Part shown: positions 49,365 to 60,930 of the stretch, one piece after another
Layout of the letters: each line of letters opens with the position of its first letter
Numbering within the stretch: position 1 is the first letter of the stretch
Assembly: GCA_022495005.1 (NCBI GenBank)
Contig: JAGYXB010001967.1
Span: forward strand, 310,001 to 374,000
DNA from: Rhyacophila brunnea
Lineage: Eukaryota > Arthropoda > Insecta > Trichoptera > Rhyacophilidae
DNA: 64,000 bases
Direction: 5' to 3'
Notes under the pieces: generated by a model
Told to the model about the DNA's origin: nothing
The model's input: only the letters and a program-made list of their open reading frames with translations
Database searches by the model: none
Translations under genes and position numbers: made by a program

Positions 49365-49621
49365 GTACATTGTACATATAGCACTGCAATGCCCCAAATA
49401 TGAAGTTCACAGAGTACAGCTGCGAATTGCAGATATCTATGAGAATGTCGACGAATTGAAGGGTGTCCTGGCGGTGGGTAAGACGGAAGAGCTAGGCAAA
49501 ATTGTAAAGTTATTTAACAGAATAGGAGTGAGGACCTGATCGACGGATCCCCTTCTAGAAGAGAAGAGGCGATATGACAGCGAGTCGCAGTCAAAGCCTC
49601 GGTAAAATCACAAAAAAAAAA
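49365..49621 (+). mobile_element. Non-LTR retrotransposon 3' end, 5'-truncated
   Basis: The open frame reads VHIALQCPKYEVHRVQLRIA, then DIYENVDELKGVLAVGKTEE and LGKIVKLFNRIGVRT-stop (stop at about 49537-49539). It is followed by the shared 3' UTR and a run of about 12 A residues. It supplies the second cysteine side of the C-terminal knuckle missing from the frameshifted copy at 35625. No coding start is present. Confidence 0.75.
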
Positions 49622-50280
49622 AAATCTATCACATAATAGAGATAGGACAATTTCAATATTAAATTTATATTTTTCCTGAAAGGTCATAGTTATATTTATC
49701 GTTGTTCTGTTTTGTCACTGTTCTGTTTTTTCATGTTCTGTTTTGTCATGTTTTGTTTTGTCATGTTCTGTTTTGTCATGGAACCGTTTATATATATCTC
49801 GGATGAACTTGTCCTAGAGAGGAATTATTAATGATTTGAAAAATGACAGGGTATAAAATTGTAACGAATTATTTGTTTTTACGATAAACTAAAGTGAGCG
49901 TGTGGGAATCGCAAACCGTTTACCCAATTAAAACATTATTTCAAGTCTTGCGAAGGCGAATGAGCATAACGCGATTGTATGTATTAGTTAAATGCAAACG
50001 GATGCGGCTTGTTTGAAAAATGCGACTTAATTAAGAAAAACAGGCTATGAAATCGCACAAGCAATTATCATGAATAAACTAACAATCGGTGGTGTCTCTA
50101 TAACACCTATTTAGATAATATACGCCATTAATCAAAAAAAAATCGGGACTAGTGTAGGAGGTGTATAAACTTAGCACAATGAAATACTTGTATGCATTTT
50201 AATGACAGTAGAATATTTTCATACGTGCCTTAGTAGGTACATACCTACTGTGGTTATTTTAAAATGTGGACGTTTTTAAT

Positions 50281-50500
50281 AAACCTATTCTTCTATTCAA
50301 CGAATAATTCACAAGATGTTGAGAATGTAACATTCCATATTATATTGAACATACATAACCTGAAAACACATCAGATTTATATAACCACTAGAAAAAATCA
50401 TATTTGAAAAAAATACGATGCTCGACGGGATTTGAACCCGTATAACAACTGGTATCGCGTCGACTGTGCATTAACCAATTATGCTATGAGCCTCCTATCT
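50281..50500 (-). mobile_element. tRNA-derived SINE, family 2
   Basis: The minus strand begins GAGGCTCATAGCATAATTGG, then TTAATGC, and carries ACGGGTTCAAATCCCGT. The D arm and T arm pair perfectly and the acceptor arm pairs at 6 of 7 positions (GAGGCTC / GAGCATC), but the anticodon arm does not form. This is therefore a tRNA-derived head, not a tRNA gene. The tail contains GAATTATTCGTTGAATAGAA, shared with 60718-60930 and 37800-37945. Confidence 0.65.
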
Positions 50501-50510
50501 AATTACGACA

Positions 50511-52145
50511 TGAAAGGTCATACATGAAATGCTTATCAAATTAATAAGTAGCGGTCGATAGCGGGTAGAGGCCGGACGATAAAGTGAAAATCATTCTTAT
50601 CGTGGATGACCTCCATTAGGGGATGGTACAAGAATAATCAGAAGAAAAATTCACGTGTAATTGTAGTTTGTACAATGTCTACAATTGCAAATAAAAGAAC
50701 GCTATAGTTATAAGTATTAACTTATAAGTAAGTATTATATTAAATATAAATTTTAAAGACAAATTTTGTCTTGATTTATCTGCAACGCATTGCAAAATAC
50801 AAAAGATGTACCTACATATATAGTATGGATAGAGAGACATGGAGAAATTGGGTAAGGTGACAGAAAATATACACGAAAACGCAAATTCTAAATTTGAAAA
50901 ATAAACTGAGCAGAAAATAAAGGAATCATTTATTTAAATCGGGTCGTGAAAGAAAACAAATATTAACTCTCATAATAGTTTCACAAAATATGACTAGGAT
51001 TATAAAATGTGATTTAATCAAAATAATTTATGTTGCAGAACTAATCTACAACCTAGAATTTTGACAGATGGCGTCGACACCTCGTGTTTTTTTTTAGTTT
51101 CCTTCTTTAATGCCTTATTTTAGGTAAAAGTCGTAGAAAACGGGACCAGAATCGTGTGATTTCGTCTAAGATAAGTCTCTAAGCAGTAGTAGTAAGTTGG
51201 AATAGTACCTATACTTATCGATAATATTTCTGCAATAAACAGAGCTATTGACGAGTAGGACTATGTTTTAAATATTTACATAATATTGTTTCACGGATAT
51301 AACTGTTTTAATTTCTCGTCGTTTGATATATTTACATTGTCTTTCATTTCTACCTACCCATACCTACTGTACATGTAAACCAAAACACCAAAAATAATGT
51401 TTGTATAATTTTGTTTTCGATTGGCAACACTGTCGAACTGAGATAGAATTCGAAATTCAAAAATGGAGTGCACCAGGCACGCATGATGTATTTTATTGTG
51501 TGGCATAAAATATTCGCACATATCGCTTGAAATAAAAGCATTGCAGAAAAAGTATCAGGCGCACATAGCGCGGGGAAGGTGTGGGGGGAGGGTCGTGATG
51601 TACGGCCCACGTCATGCGATCGGACGCAGCTCGTGTTTCAAGTGATACGCGATAGTTTTTCGTTTTATACCTATAAACCTTCGGGGATTTTCTGGTGCCC
51701 TGAGCACGCATATACTTTATTTAAAATTCAAAGGAGGATGGATATGTTTATTTCCAAATTAATATTTAAAATGATACGTTATTCTCGGCAATTGTGTTAA
51801 TCCTATTAAGGATTTAACATATATGAACATACAGGGTTGTTAGAGCCTTTTTTAATTTACCTATCATTAAACATATTCTTACAAAAATAAATATACAACA
51901 TTGTAAGTAGGTACCTACATAAGGTTCGACAGTTAAGGCGAATTGGTACAAAAAATAATGGGAGAAGGGCCGAGTGAGTCAAACAGATGAAAATTACCGG
52001 CGATGGCGACAAAAGACAATATAAAAATTGGCCCTGACTATTTTTTGTACACAATAAGGAATCGTATAACATGCAAACCATATTCTGACCTTAGACAATA
52101 GATACAGAATTCTGACTGATTTTTTCAGATTGTTTGGCAGTTTTA
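50511..52145. other. Unassigned DNA
   Basis: A GC-rich patch at about 51570-51650 opens overlapping small frames on both strands without recognisable products. Otherwise AT-rich with nothing assigned. Confidence 0.45.
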
Positions 52146-52376
52146 TATTAGCAGTTGATTGTTGTTTTTATTTAATAAAACGCATTTTTTTTGTAGTACT
52201 TATTCCACTTTTAATCAATAGATTAGGAACGGGTTCGTCCGCCTCAGAGGGCTCTGACGCGGATGAAACCGGTGAAACTACAAAAAATTGCGTTTTATTA
52301 AATAAAAACAACAATACAATGCAGTTCCACCATGAATTGACAGTTAACAAAATAAAAGAAATTATTAGCAGTTGAT
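52146..52376. mobile_element. Foldback repeat with 14-bp flanking direct repeats
   Basis: Inverted arms of about 39 bases lie at 52158-52198 and 52277-52315 (ATTTAATAAAACGCA and its complement TGCGTTTTATTAAAT, with TTTTTTGTAGT). The core TACTTATTCCACTTTTAATC and GGTTCGTCCGCCTCAGAGGG is shared with 34205-34370 and 55600-55680. TATTAGCAGTTGAT occurs at 52146-52159 and again at 52363-52376, which looks like a long target duplication. An 81-codon frame reads through it but is only the repeat. Confidence 0.6.
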
Positions 52377-52469
52377 ATTTTATATTTTATTAGAAATTTT
52401 TATTTGTTTTCTGTTCTCCTCTCTCCCAATGGGTACCGTAAACTCTGTTAAATCACACTATTGAGTACG

Positions 52470-52595
52470 TGGCGACCTCAGTCTTGGGTAACTGCTCGTG
52501 AAACATTCCACGGCATAAACAACTAGTGATGCTTCACACTCACATGGTCTCGTGATACGCCTGTTTGGAGGGGTCTGTGTTTATGTTGTGACTTA
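52470..52595 (+). repeat. Dispersed repeat, copy 1 (pair with 59330-59490)
   Basis: ACGTGGCGACCTCAGTCTTG, ATTCCACGGCATAAACAACT, GTGATGCTTCACA and TTGGAGGGGTCTGTGTTTAT match 59330-59490 in the same order and orientation, with the second copy slightly longer. Confidence 0.55.
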
Positions 52596-53245
52596 TTTAT
52601 AATATTGGAATTGAAATTAGTCGTAAATGATAACATGTATAACTTCCAGCGCCACGCATTATCAGTTTATATTTTGGTCTTCCATTTAACAAAAAAAAAA
52701 TGAGTGGCAATTGGCGCCAAACTATTTTCGAATTGATTTTTGTAAAATAGTAGATAATATATTTAGATTACAGAGTCCGTTGCTCCGTTTGAATTCGATG
52801 CAATAAAAATGAATAAATTCACTAAAAAATAAACAAATAAAATATCAGGATGCCATCTCAGCGATCTATATAATTCAAGTCCACTCATACTTCGTATCTA
52901 CTCTAGTCGTTATTAGATTACTATCGACTTACGGGTCGTAAAAGCAGCCGGGAGCAAGGAGGAAAACCTATCATCTGTTTATAACGTGATTAGTATCGAG
53001 CTGCATCTCCTATGCGCTTCTGTGCGCCTGGTAAAAGCAAATCTCATTAGCACGAGAAAGCGACCGAATGGGGGAGGTTTAATTCAGATTAACGGCGTGG
53101 AGGGAAAAAAACTTTCTACAGAATTTACAGATGCTAAGAAAATGTTATCTTATTTAGGTAGGTATAAATATAGAATTTTGATTTTCATATTTCTTAGATT
53201 TTTCATCGTTAATTATTGTTATCGGGATAATGCGTGTAAAGTTGA

Positions 53246-53769
53246 GATTATACTATGCTGCACGTCGCATACTATCACGTGACGTCACAGTAAGCTGACG
53301 CTATGAGAAAAAGTGTGTAATGTCGTTTTTATGCTCCCATCCCGTAGCACATTTTGAACCTTTAAACAAACATTGTCAGGTTATCAAAATCTGCCGACAT
53401 AACCAGAACAACAATGAGGTCACCTCACGTTGTACCGCACTGCATTGACACCTGCATGATTCACTGAACGTTTTTTTTATCATTTTCTACATGCCTACAC
53501 ATTTTCGACTCATGGTAAAATCACGCGTTTTTTGTATTTAGCGGTTGGCACCGTGTATTTTCTATAAGAATGTTGTCTATTATCTATGATCTGCAGGTTG
53601 AGTTCTGTTCAAAATATTATTTATGGATGTAATGTCGCAAGTAATTTTAACGTACGCACACGTAGAAACTGTTAACTGTGCACTAGTAACTGTGCAAAAT
53701 GACGAAACCATAGACTAAATTTGTCGCCGTGACAGTTTGCTAGTACGCGACGTGCATCTCAATATAATC
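53246..53769 (-). mobile_element. TIR MITE, 524 bp, copy 2
   Basis: It is the inverted-orientation relative of 38591-39147, with diverged ends (GATTATACTATGCTGCACGT and ACGTGCATCTCAATATAATC). Internal ATTTTCTATAAGAATGTTG and GATCTGCAGGTTGAGTTCTG match the other copy. Confidence 0.7.
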
Positions 53770-54639
53770 ACAACTTTGGTATCTTGTGATTAGGGAAAGC
53801 TGTCAATTTGATAGTGACAGTTTCACAGGATTATTGGATGACACTAGGACCCACCGCATGTTGTCCCATTCTTGATGATGCTAAAGATTGTTCACCCCAA
53901 ATTGAAAATAAGTAAATTTCAAACGGTCAAAGATTTGTTGGCAATATGTTACCGATGTAAAATAAACTACTTAATGATGTTATCGATTACCAAGTTAAAT
54001 CAATAAATTAAGTATATGAAAAATATTAATCATCGAAACTGACGAATTTATAGAGCACATTTATATGATTATTTATGTCGCAAAGGAAAATCTCCAAAGT
54101 AACATTATACAAATATAGAAGAAGGGTTAAATCGTGCCGTGGTGTATGCATTATCGGGCAGACGCAGAAATAAACCATTAGTCATATATCGAAATATCAT
54201 TATTCAAATGGTAAGATATAATACATCAAACTGTGAAGGCAGATGGAAATAATTCAATGAATCTGTATTTGTATAGTACGAATGAAATTAAAACAAAAGA
54301 ACGTTGCTTAATGTTATTTGGACACAGCACATTAACAGTTTACACAGGAACAATCACTTGACAGTAGCAGGTAAGATGACAGATATGTTTTTATTGATGT
54401 ATAGTTGTGATGACAATATTGTACCTACTTTAATGTGGAATTAATAAAATATTTCTTTAAAATGATATAATAATTTATATAATATTATCATGAATTTGTA
54501 AATTTATCTCCACGTATACTCGTAGATACAATAAAAAATGTAACTAATATTGGTCAAATGAAAAGAAATTTTATTTTCGCGGATTAGCTTTTCAGGTTTA
54601 ACAAAGCATAAAATGCCGTAACAATCGTTAAAATTTATA

Positions 54640-54700
54640 TAATTAAACGAAACCCAGGTCGCAAAAAAAGACTCAAAAGAGTACAAAATTTAAATCCATT
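54640..54700 (-). repeat. Fragment of the 46639-47055 inverted-repeat family
   Basis: The reverse complement reads TAATGGATTTAAATTTTGTA, then GAGTCTTTTTTTGCGACC and TGGGTTTCG, matching the left end of 46639-47055. It lies just outside the CATGG MITE at 54715. Confidence 0.5.
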
Positions 54701-54714
54701 AAGACAGTGTTATT

Positions 54715-55120
54715 CATGGACCCCACATCCTGAAGCGGGCCCCCAGGCTAGGATGATTGGCGGACCCCCCTACCTATCGCTAAGGGTAAAGGCAGTGTGA
54801 CGTACTGCAAAAGCGTTTTCCAAATGGCGTACGCGGTAAAATTAAGGTGTATTTTTAGCAATTTTTTTGTATTTTTTATATGTACCTATACATCAATTTG
54901 AATTATGGAGTTGTTGAGTCGAGACACAGCTAAAAAGTGCATCGTAAAACATTTTTTTTTTAATTATTAATATCATTTAAGTAAGCGACTTTTTTTACTA
55001 TTAGAGCAAATTTGCTATCTGTGTTCATTTCACGTATCTGGTCGACTCATCACGCCGGGCCCTTCCTGAACCCGGGCCCCAGGCTAGAGGCCTGTCAGCC
55101 CCTCCCTTATGGGGGCCATG
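54715..55120 (+). mobile_element. MITE with CATGG ends, 406 bp
   Basis: It begins CATGGACCCCACATCC and ends TATGGGGGCCATG. Perfect octamer duplications GTGTTATT lie at 54707-54714 and 55121-55128. It is the inverted-orientation relative of 47980-48365 and of the copy starting at 63965. It carries no transposase frame. Confidence 0.85.
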
Positions 55121-55599
55121 GTGTTATTTATATTTTGGTGTTATTATTATTTATATGTTCATAATTGAACAAACGTTCAATTATGTACTTATTAGAATCT
55201 AACAGAATTTTATCATTTTATACACCACAATATATTTTAGTATCTAAAATGTTGGCATAAAATATGTAGGTATATTAATACAAAATATAGAGGCAGTTTT
55301 CCTAAAAGCATAAGCAGTGTTCGCTTCGTGAGAGAAGTCCAAAAACTTTCAAGTGAGTTGTTGGATCAAATGCATGTCTAAATAAAGAAAGAAGAAAATA
55401 GGTATTCCAGTAAATATGAAATACAATCTTGTTGTAGGTACTTAATTATATAAAATAATGAATGGTTTAAAAGTGGGTTAGCACTTGTTAGTATTATGTT
55501 GTACTTATAAAATATCTGATAATAATGATTATTGAAAATCTTTCTTTTATTGTGCTAACTATCAATTCGTGGTGGAAATGCATTGTATTATAAATTTAA

Positions 55600-55680
55600 T
55601 TTAATAGAACGCAAATTTTTATAGTACTTATTCCACTTTTATTATTTATATCTGGATCGGTTTCGTCCACCTCAGAGGGA
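55600..55680. repeat. Foldback repeat family, third partial copy
   Basis: TTTAATAGAACGCAAATTTT, then TATAGTACTTATTCCACTTT and GGTTTCGTCCACCTCAGAGG match the left arm and core of 52146-52376. The right half is missing. Confidence 0.45.
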
Positions 55681-55799
55681 AATTTTCAACTCACTAATAA
55701 TGACAATATAAAGTTCAAGTTCTTATTGATTTTAATAAAATTGAAACACGACTGTCTGCAATACTCTACGAAAAACGCGTATTTTTTATTTCAATGTTA

Positions 55800-55880
55800 T
55801 ACGGGAAATATTTTTCCGATACGACAACTCACGGTGAACTGTGCTACGGTGAAACGTAATACGTACAATTTATATGAAAC
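55800..55880 (-). repeat. Solo terminus of the long-TIR MITE family
   Basis: Reverse-complemented, this reads CATATAAATTGTACGTA, then TTTCACCGTAGCACAGTTCA and CCGTGAGTTGTCGTATCGG, matching the left end of 28640-29056. The rest of the element is absent or unrecognisable. Confidence 0.5.
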
Positions 55881-56539
55881 CGCCAGAATCACAATAGGCA
55901 CTGGAATGCGGCAAATTGATGGAGATTTGTAAACGATATCTCGATAATTGAAAGCATAGGTATTTTAAAATAAATATTTCGAATTCCTTTAAAAAGGCAT
56001 CGTGAGATTGGTATCGTAAAATCGTTTGATGTTCCACGATACGTCGATACGTCTGTCAGTAACAATATAAAATTAGAAAATTCCATGTTTTATATTAGTA
56101 AGTAACATGAGGCCTCGGTTCTCTGTCAATTTAATCGAATGTAATATTAGTGAGTTGTGTTACGTTAGGGTTAGATAATGTAACATAATAAGCCGATATA
56201 AGTAACAATTTTGGAATATCTACCTACATACCTTGTTGTCTTCTAAAAGGCTGACAGATTCATATGTTTATTAAATTAACTATAAAGTAGGCTACACTCA
56301 TTGCGATAAAAATACTACAATCCCCACGACGTTACAAAACAATACTTGCAGGGAATAATCTGTAAAGTTTGTAGGAAAGATGAATATGTCATTATGATGA
56401 TATTACTTTTCTCAAACTAGAACATTTCCTGACCACATACAATATGATATTATGACTGAAAAATTGGGTATAGGTTATATTTTTAGTAGATACTCGTACA
56501 TCAGAAGTTATTAATCTTTTGAACATATATAATTCTGAA

Positions 56540-56660
56540 CACACTCGTGAGAAAATATAGCCAATAGAAAAAATGAAAAAAGTACGAAACCCGGCAGGAA
56601 TCGAACGTGCGTCTCTTGGGTATCGCGCCCTGTGCATTACCACTCTGCTATTTCTATATG
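56540..56660 (-). mobile_element. tRNA-derived SINE head, family 2-like
   Basis: The minus strand carries AGAAATAGCAGAGTGGTAAT, then GCACAGGGCGCGATACCC (A-box region) and CACGTTCGATTCCTGCCGGG (B-box region), followed by TTTTTCATTTTTTCTATTGG. A 146-codon minus-strand frame (56392-56832) runs through it and is a repeat-derived open frame, not a gene. Confidence 0.55.
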
Positions 56661-57124
56661 CTATAGTAACAAAAAAGATTTTGAGAAGAGAAGAAGACCT
56701 ACCTTTATTTTTTTTAATAAAATAATACTTTATATTAGGTTTTGAGACAATGTTCACGGACATGACGTGTATCTTCCCAAAACATGATACAATCACTGCC
56801 ATTACCATCAAAGAGGCATATACCATAACCATTCAGATACGTATAGAGCATAAAGCACCAATATTATTACGTGTCCTCCCTGAAGCCTTCAATAATAATT
56901 ATTTTAAGTTATGTACAGGGTTTTAAGTATGCTTATATAAATGAGACTATATTGTTAATAGTTTCAATTTATGATTATTATTTTTTCTTTTTTAATCTAG
57001 GCGGTTAAAAAAGCGGTAAGTAACCCGGGCTTCCAACTCCTTAAACCCGCCACTGTTGTTAATGATTGTAAAAATAACTTCATAACAGAAATCGTAATTT
57101 ACTAGTAGGTACTTACCTACCTAC

Positions 57125-57424
57125 CAGTGGCGTGTGGTGACGTTTTTTAGTGGACATACCGTCAATAAAGTGCATGTACATATGATTACCTACCTATTAT
57201 ATTATTGTCTACTTCTTCCACTTTGGGTTTTGTAACTGATTGAATCTTAAAACAACGTTTAACTTTTATACTTTATATATGTTTTTCTTTCTTACCACTG
57301 AATTGCACAATAAATGTATAATATGTACTAATACTATTTTATCAAATTATATATTACATTAAATTTAATCGAATATTTTTCGGCATGCTCCGCATTAACA
57401 GCATCTATGAATCGCACACCACTG
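57125..57424. mobile_element. hAT-type MITE (CAGTGGCGTG family), 300 bp
   Basis: Ends are CAGTGGCGTGTGGTGACG and ATCGCACACCACTG. Flanking octamers CTACCTAC and CTAACTAC agree at 7 of 8 positions. The segment GCATCTATGAATCGCACACC parallels GCATCTATGGACCGCACGCC in the copy at 48860-49132. Two overlapping open frames extend through the right end but have no recognisable product. Confidence 0.7.
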
Positions 57425-58234
57425 CTAACTACATACTATATATTTTGTTCGCATATTGTTCACAATATTGTACTAATATACTGGTCAATTTGTTTATTTC
57501 ATCAAAAGACAGACTACAAAGATATGAAAATAATTCGGGACTTAGAGCGGAATGCAGAAACATTTGTCATAACTAAAATTTCCTTAGCAGAAAACACTAT
57601 GCAGAAACACTGTCCTTAGTTAAGATCATTTCTATTGAAAATAATACCATATTTAAAAATTCTCGTTAGGTAAATTAGGTTAATTATTTTATAATTGTTA
57701 AACGATGACAAAAATATGACAACTGCATTTTATAAATGCAATAACTATAAATACATATTAATATTTAATTATAATACTCTTATGTTTCCGTTATAAGTCA
57801 TTATACGTGATTCCACAGGCACCACAAGATTTTGTTTTAACATGGTAACACTAGCGTCTATTGTCATTCTTTATCTGGTATTTTGTATTTCTGCGGGATG
57901 GCGTATAAAAATAAAATAATATTCTGCAAGTACATGCCAAACGAATTAACACTATCAATATCCATATTGAGATACATTGTTAAATGAATTTGAGTGTATG
58001 GACTGTGTTATAGACATGCGAATTTATTTTGACAGCAGCTGTCAGTGGTAAATGGTAATACAGAAGGGGGCGTGTTCATAACAAAAGTAGTCTATGGTTA
58101 AGGATTCCTTAACTCTATACTCAGGATTGTCTATAGTTAAGTCATGCTTTTCGGCGACTTATCCTTAGGAACGAAATCTTAGATTGTGCATTCCGCTCTT
58201 ATAGCTTATATATTACTCTAACTAGTCTGGTCTA

Positions 58235-58375
58235 ATTAGGAGAGTCCAAATGGAAAAAAAATATTTATTTATGGAAGAATGTTTGCACGAACCGCGAGAC
58301 CAAGGTATTATTAAAATAAACGATTGAGCAAATATTATGCTAATGAATCGGTTATATCAGGGTTCCTTGTCGCGA
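58235..58375 (+). repeat. Dispersed repeat, copy 1 (pair with 59873-60003)
   Basis: GTCTAATTAG...AGAGTCC, then ATTAAAATAAACGATTGAGC, AAATATTATGCTAATGA and TATATCAGGGTTCC...CGCGAT match 59873-60003 in order. Confidence 0.5.
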
Positions 58376-58611
58376 TAAAGGCAAATAAGTAGTATAAGTA
58401 AGTATAGTAGGTACAGTAGTATATATATACCTATATGCATTTCCAGGTAAATTGACGATTGAATTAACTTATCTTAATGATACATAATACGATCAAGTCA
58501 TGAAAGACAATTGTGATTTTTGTGAATGAAAAATGTAATGCAATAAAATTTAGAGTCATTAGCACAACGTCAACAAGGTTTCAATAATATAGTGGCAAAG
58601 AGTATGTATAT

Positions 58612-58801
58612 CTAAGACGCCATCTATAGGCTGAAACTGCATGTGGTTTTGAATATCGTGGAATATTAAACATATGATTTCTGTTCATGGAAATATTTTA
58701 CACTATATATTATTTCCATGAAGTGAAATCATAATTTTAAAGTTTCATATGGCACACGGCTCAAAACCAAATGCGCTTTCAGTCTGTGGATGGTCTCTAA
58801 G
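58612..58801. repeat. Foldback element, 190 bp
   Basis: The outer arms are imperfect inverted copies (CTAAGACGCCATCTATAGGC, then TGAAACTGCATGTGGTTTT, against CAAAACCAAATGCGCTTTCA, then GTCTGTGGATGGTCTCTAAG). Inner arms also pair (ATGATTTCTGTTCATGGAAA against TTTCCATGAAGTGAAATCAT). The whole unit can fold into one long hairpin. Confidence 0.55.
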
Positions 58802-59329
58802 ACAACAGTAAACAATATGTAAACAAAACTGCGATGATAGTTACATATTATGTACTTATAGGTATGTTTGTTCGAATAAACGCTCGATGATTTTTTTTAT
58901 TTGTATTTTTTTTACTTGCGTATTTCTGAACCTGAGAAGATTCCAACATAATAATTTCATACATCTATACCTATACATACCTTGTCACGAGCATCGGAGC
59001 ATACAAGATGAATAAAATCACGTCGCATATCATGGTTCCTGACTCCTGTCATATACCATACATGCAGCCTGAAGATCACAGGGTGGAAAAGGATCAGCCA
59101 TTGTATCAAGAATTGTGGCGCTGTGCCACAAGGGCATACAATTTAGCACTCTCGACTATCAATGACCTAGCTACGTGAAGCACATTTTGTGCTCACATCA
59201 ATTTGTTACCAACGTCTCACGAGCGTGCTCACGACCTGAACTGCTTGTAGAACTGAAGTTTCTGTGCCTCTCTCTCCCATCGCACTTTATATTAAATTCC
59301 GCCATTTATTAAATTCAAAGTTCACTTGG

Positions 59330-59490
59330 AAGCGTGGCGATCTCAGTCTATCGGGTATCTGATCCTGGGATATTCCCAGGCGTAAACAACGGCTGATGCT
59401 TTACATCCAAACGTAGGGCCTCGTTATATGCTCGATTATTATCGAGTGTGGTGCGGGCGAGTTGGTTTGGAGTGTCCATGTTTGTGTTGC
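59330..59490 (+). repeat. Dispersed repeat, copy 2
   Basis: GCGTGGCGATCTCAGTCTAT, ATTCCCAGGCGTAAACAACG, GCTGATGCTTTACA and TTTGGAGTGTCCATGTTTGT parallel 52470-52595. A 79-codon minus-strand frame (59401-59640) overlaps it and is not convincing. Confidence 0.55.
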
Positions 59491-59872
59491 TTGGGAATTC
59501 CGCGGTCTAATGCAGTTAGGTAGGTACCCAAATTTTCTAATATTTTCGTTAGTGTTTTTTCTAGCTTTAAAATATTTATTGTAATTTTTAATTTGTTGAA
59601 TGCTTAAAACGGGTTTTTTAAAGTTAACCTCCAAAAACATTTTTGTATTTTTCTTTGATTAAAGACATGATTCACCTACCTCCTTTTACCATGTTAGGTA
59701 TAGAATTATAGAATATAGATGACGAATAATGATTTTTTCATAGTAATAAGAGGCTGTGTTAATAAATTTTAAAAAATCCAAGGAAAACTCAAAGGAATAT
59801 GGAAATAAGCTATTAAACCAATATTTATGGTAATGAGTTTAAAATAAATTTTAAAAGTATAAATAAATTGGG

Positions 59873-60003
59873 GTCTAATTAGTAGAATCCGCTTCGCTAA
59901 AAACTATTCAGGGAATGTTCAAAGAATAAAATTATTGAAATAAACGATTCAACAAATATTATGGTAATGAGTTGGTTGTATCAGGGCAGCATGCCGCGAT
60001 TCA
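59873..60003 (+). repeat. Dispersed repeat, copy 2
   Basis: GTCTAATTAGTAGAATCC, TTGAAATAAACGATTCAACA, AATATTATGGTAATGAG and TGTATCAGGGCAGC...CGCGAT parallel 58235-58375, 1.6 kb upstream. Confidence 0.5.
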
Positions 60004-60717
60004 GGTACCTAAGTAAATTTAATAGTATGTATGGCGGGGCAGAGAAAGGTTAGGTTAGGTGGGCAGGCAGAGTGTGTCCACGGGGGATAGGCGCCAATAC
60101 AAAAATGCCGCGCACGCGATGCCATTTGAATATTGAAAACGATTGTGTTTGTATACTATGTGCGGTGCATGAGGTTATCTCGATAATGCAGCTGATACAC
60201 GTGCCTGTAAAAAAACATGCCAGTAGCGAGTATCTTGCATACTTAAATGGTAGGCGCGATCATGTATAGGTGAGTCAGTAGTACCGTGGACATGGCGAAG
60301 GCGACTCAGTTGTAGTGGTATGTATTGCTAATTTACCACTGAGACACACATTGCAGTAAACAATTCCAATACATCTGCGAATCGCTTATGGTGCGACTGT
60401 ATACTGATATATATCTATACGTCACGTACACAGTAGCAGGTGTTTGGACGCGGGGAATGGACGCACTGACTGGTTTTAAGGCTTCCCACGATAACAATAA
60501 AATAAAAATTATCAATTCAAAATATTACGTTCAATAAGACAAATAATTACAAACCCATTTACATAGGTAGGACCTATTATTAGGTATTATTAGGATCGAA
60601 CATGGTTAAAAAAACTATTAATATTGAAGTTGACAGTGTGACAATAAATAATATTAGTAATTGGTTTTTATTATTATTGTGTACCTATAGTATTATTTTA
60701 TTTATAAATAAACTATA

Positions 60718-60930
60718 TTATTTATTCAACGAATAATTCACAAAGATTATGTAACATACCTACAGAACTTAGAAACAACAAAAAAACATTTAAATAACAA
60801 CATAAAAAAAGAAAACATACATATATCGCCAGACAGGACTCCTACCTGTATCCATCGGTTTTCGGCCAATGTGCTTTACCAACTTCGAAACCTGTGCCCT
60901 ACCTAATTACGACAAAATTCGGCGCCATAA
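60718..60930 (-). mobile_element. tRNA-derived SINE, family 2, second copy
   Basis: TATTCAACGAATAATTCACA at the left matches the tail of 50281-50500; CCTACCTAATTACGACA at the right matches its head flank. Between them is a tRNA-like head (minus strand AAAGCACATTGGCCGAAAAC, then ACAGGTAGGAGTCCTGTCTG) of a different tRNA type. Confidence 0.5.

Noticed and set aside
50420..50500. tRNA gene on the minus strand
   Set aside because: Acceptor, D and T arms pair well, but the anticodon arm does not fold and there is an extra base beside the T arm. The sequence continues into a repeated SINE body.
52130..52375. 81-codon plus-strand frame as a gene
   Set aside because: It is the translation of a foldback repeat present in three copies; the peptide is repeat-derived.
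56580..56655. tRNA gene on the minus strand
   Set aside because: A- and B-box-like motifs are present, but the arms do not form a full cloverleaf and the unit continues into a SINE-like tail.
56392..56832. 146-codon minus-strand open frame as a gene
   Set aside because: It runs across a tRNA-derived SINE head and AT-rich flanks and has no recognisable domain.
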